Shown: positions 63,501 through 64,000 of the stretch, piece by piece | Numbering within the stretch: position 1 is the stretch's first letter | How the letters are laid out: each line of letters begins with the position of its first letter | Assembly: GCF_016765615.1 (NCBI RefSeq) | Contig: NZ_JAESWA010000022.1 | Span: 1 to 64,000, forward strand | Reading direction: 5' to 3' | DNA length: 64,000 nucleotides | Source of the DNA: Clostridium paridis | GTDB lineage: Bacteria > Bacillota > Clostridia > Clostridiales > Clostridiaceae | Made by a program: the position numbers and the translations under genes | The notes under the pieces: generated by a model | The model's input: only the letters and a program-made list of their open reading frames with translations | What the model was told of the DNA's origin: nothing | The model's database searches: none

Positions 63501-63790
63501 CAACTTAATTATATATTTTCACCTAAAAACTTGCAATCATTAAATACGTTCCCTGTAGTTCAAATATTCTCTAATACTAAAAGTATCTCTACAATTCACT
63601 ATTTTACTATTATTATCACATTTATTTCACTACATAGTGAACCAATGATTATACTTATTGTATAATCAAAAAAGCTCTATGGACGTACCAAAGAACTTTT
63701 TATATTTTCTATATTCCAAATATATTCATGAATGTATGGGCTGCTATTCGTTCATAGGCATTTATGCCTTTAACCTTATAAAACCAGTAA
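63501..63790. other. Intergenic stretch with operator-like sites
   Basis: No coding frame seen. It contains a lone half-site TTCACTA at 63595-63601, the palindrome at 63626-63641 and a weak hairpin AGGCA-TTTA-TGCCT at 63756-63769 that may end the ferredoxin gene. Confidence 0.5.
63626..63641. promoter_or_regulatory. Palindrome, candidate operator 2
   Basis: TTCACTACATAGTGAA, 7-bp perfect arms around CA. Same half-site as the palindrome at 63487-63500. Confidence 0.6.
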
Positions 63791-64000
63791 CTACCTCACC
63801 CCAAATCTTTTACTTATAGCTTTATGCTTTGTTTCAATTGCCCCTCTTGGGCAAAGTTCCTGACAACAAAAACATCTAATGCAGCTACTATAATTCCATT
63901 TAGGTCTTAATTTCTTATCTTTTTCAACAAAGGATATTACCTTTGGTCTTTCTGGACATACCTCGTCACATTTTTTGCATCCTACACATTTATCTTCTAT
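63791..64000 (-). CDS. C-terminus of a 2x[4Fe-4S] ferredoxin-domain protein (partial)
   Basis: 70 codons read inward from the right edge to TAG at 63791-63793. Two cluster motifs are visible: CVGCKKCDEVCP and CIRCFCCQELCP, with YSSC as the lead-in to the second. This pairing near a C-terminus is typical of DUF362-type iron-sulfur proteins and some F420-related oxidoreductases. The N-terminal part lies beyond the window, so the family call is tentative. Confidence 0.78.
   Translation of the reverse strand: MEDKCVGCKKCDEVCPERPKVISFVEKDKKLRPKWNYSSCIRCFCCQELCPRGAIETKHKAISKRFGVR

Overview
The window is AT-rich, densely coding DNA with strong GGAGG-type ribosome binding sites, frequent TTG and GTG starts, and Clostridium-type protein families (AspA, DegV, YhaM/YlxP, Cof-type HAD, TipA-like MerR, many GNAT, NUDIX and PadR proteins). 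It looks like chromosomal accessory or housekeeping DNA of a mesophilic Clostridium (sensu stricto, possibly the solventogenic C. beijerinckii-like branch). That assignment is inference from style and gene content. I saw no rRNA, tRNA or CRISPR.

Layout. 1-515: end of an IS3-type element whose orfA is frameshifted by a 65-bp insertion carrying a duplicated 28-bp segment. 533-4276: glycosyltransferase, sugar O-acetyltransferase, PHP phosphoesterase and ROK regulator. 4441-10173: a c-di-GMP GGDEF/EAL protein, small membrane and nucleotidyltransferase proteins, an AI-2E-type permease and a trypsin-fold protein. 10307-17328: a redox block. ApbE flavin transferase, a NosR/polyferredoxin-like membrane protein with two FMN-attachment domains and a CDP-alcohol phosphatidyltransferase run leftward. 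A two-component system and a ferric-reductase-like flavocytochrome run rightward. 17376-20428: nitroreductase, two YsnF-type proteins and a GH1 6-phospho-beta-glucosidase.

20547-23353: a MerR-methyltransferase fusion gene, then a secreted-protein operon. The operon's first gene has a perfect promoter and ribosome binding site but no start codon; its second encodes a three-repeat ricin-lectin/3D-domain protein. 23430-35423: orphan coiled-coil protein, DJ-1/DUF2785 pair, WYL regulator, tocopherol-cyclase-like protein, heterodimeric ABC exporter, GNAT, stand-alone methyltransferase, aspartase and a divergent Lrp regulator. 35476-41451: DegV, two gene remnants meeting head to head, a PadR-controlled membrane protein, amidase lipoprotein, and YlxP-YhaM.

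41571-49937: a regulator-rich stretch (MerR-GyrI, XRE-DUF5680, a second MerR-methyltransferase, TipA-like MerR, PadR-DUF2812) with several small genes. 50082-53472: a tightly packed six-gene operon of stress- or metabolite-type proteins. 53688-57569: Cof HAD hydrolase, a TetM-like ribosomal protection GTPase, a small basic protein and an XRE/membrane pair. 57657-59434: a frameshifted IS30-type element inside what looks like the repeat-bearing ends of another element. 59483-64000: NUDIX, HAD, isochorismatase, a coat-like Tyr/Asn/Pro-rich protein, a HTH protein with paired palindromes upstream, and the C-terminus of a ferredoxin-domain protein cut by the window edge.

The most coherent unexplained signal is a set of five MerR-type promoters (19-bp spacer with a dyad) spread over 25 kb. 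Four lie before MerR genes, two of which are MerR-SAM-methyltransferase fusions. The fifth lies before a related stand-alone methyltransferase with no MerR domain of its own.
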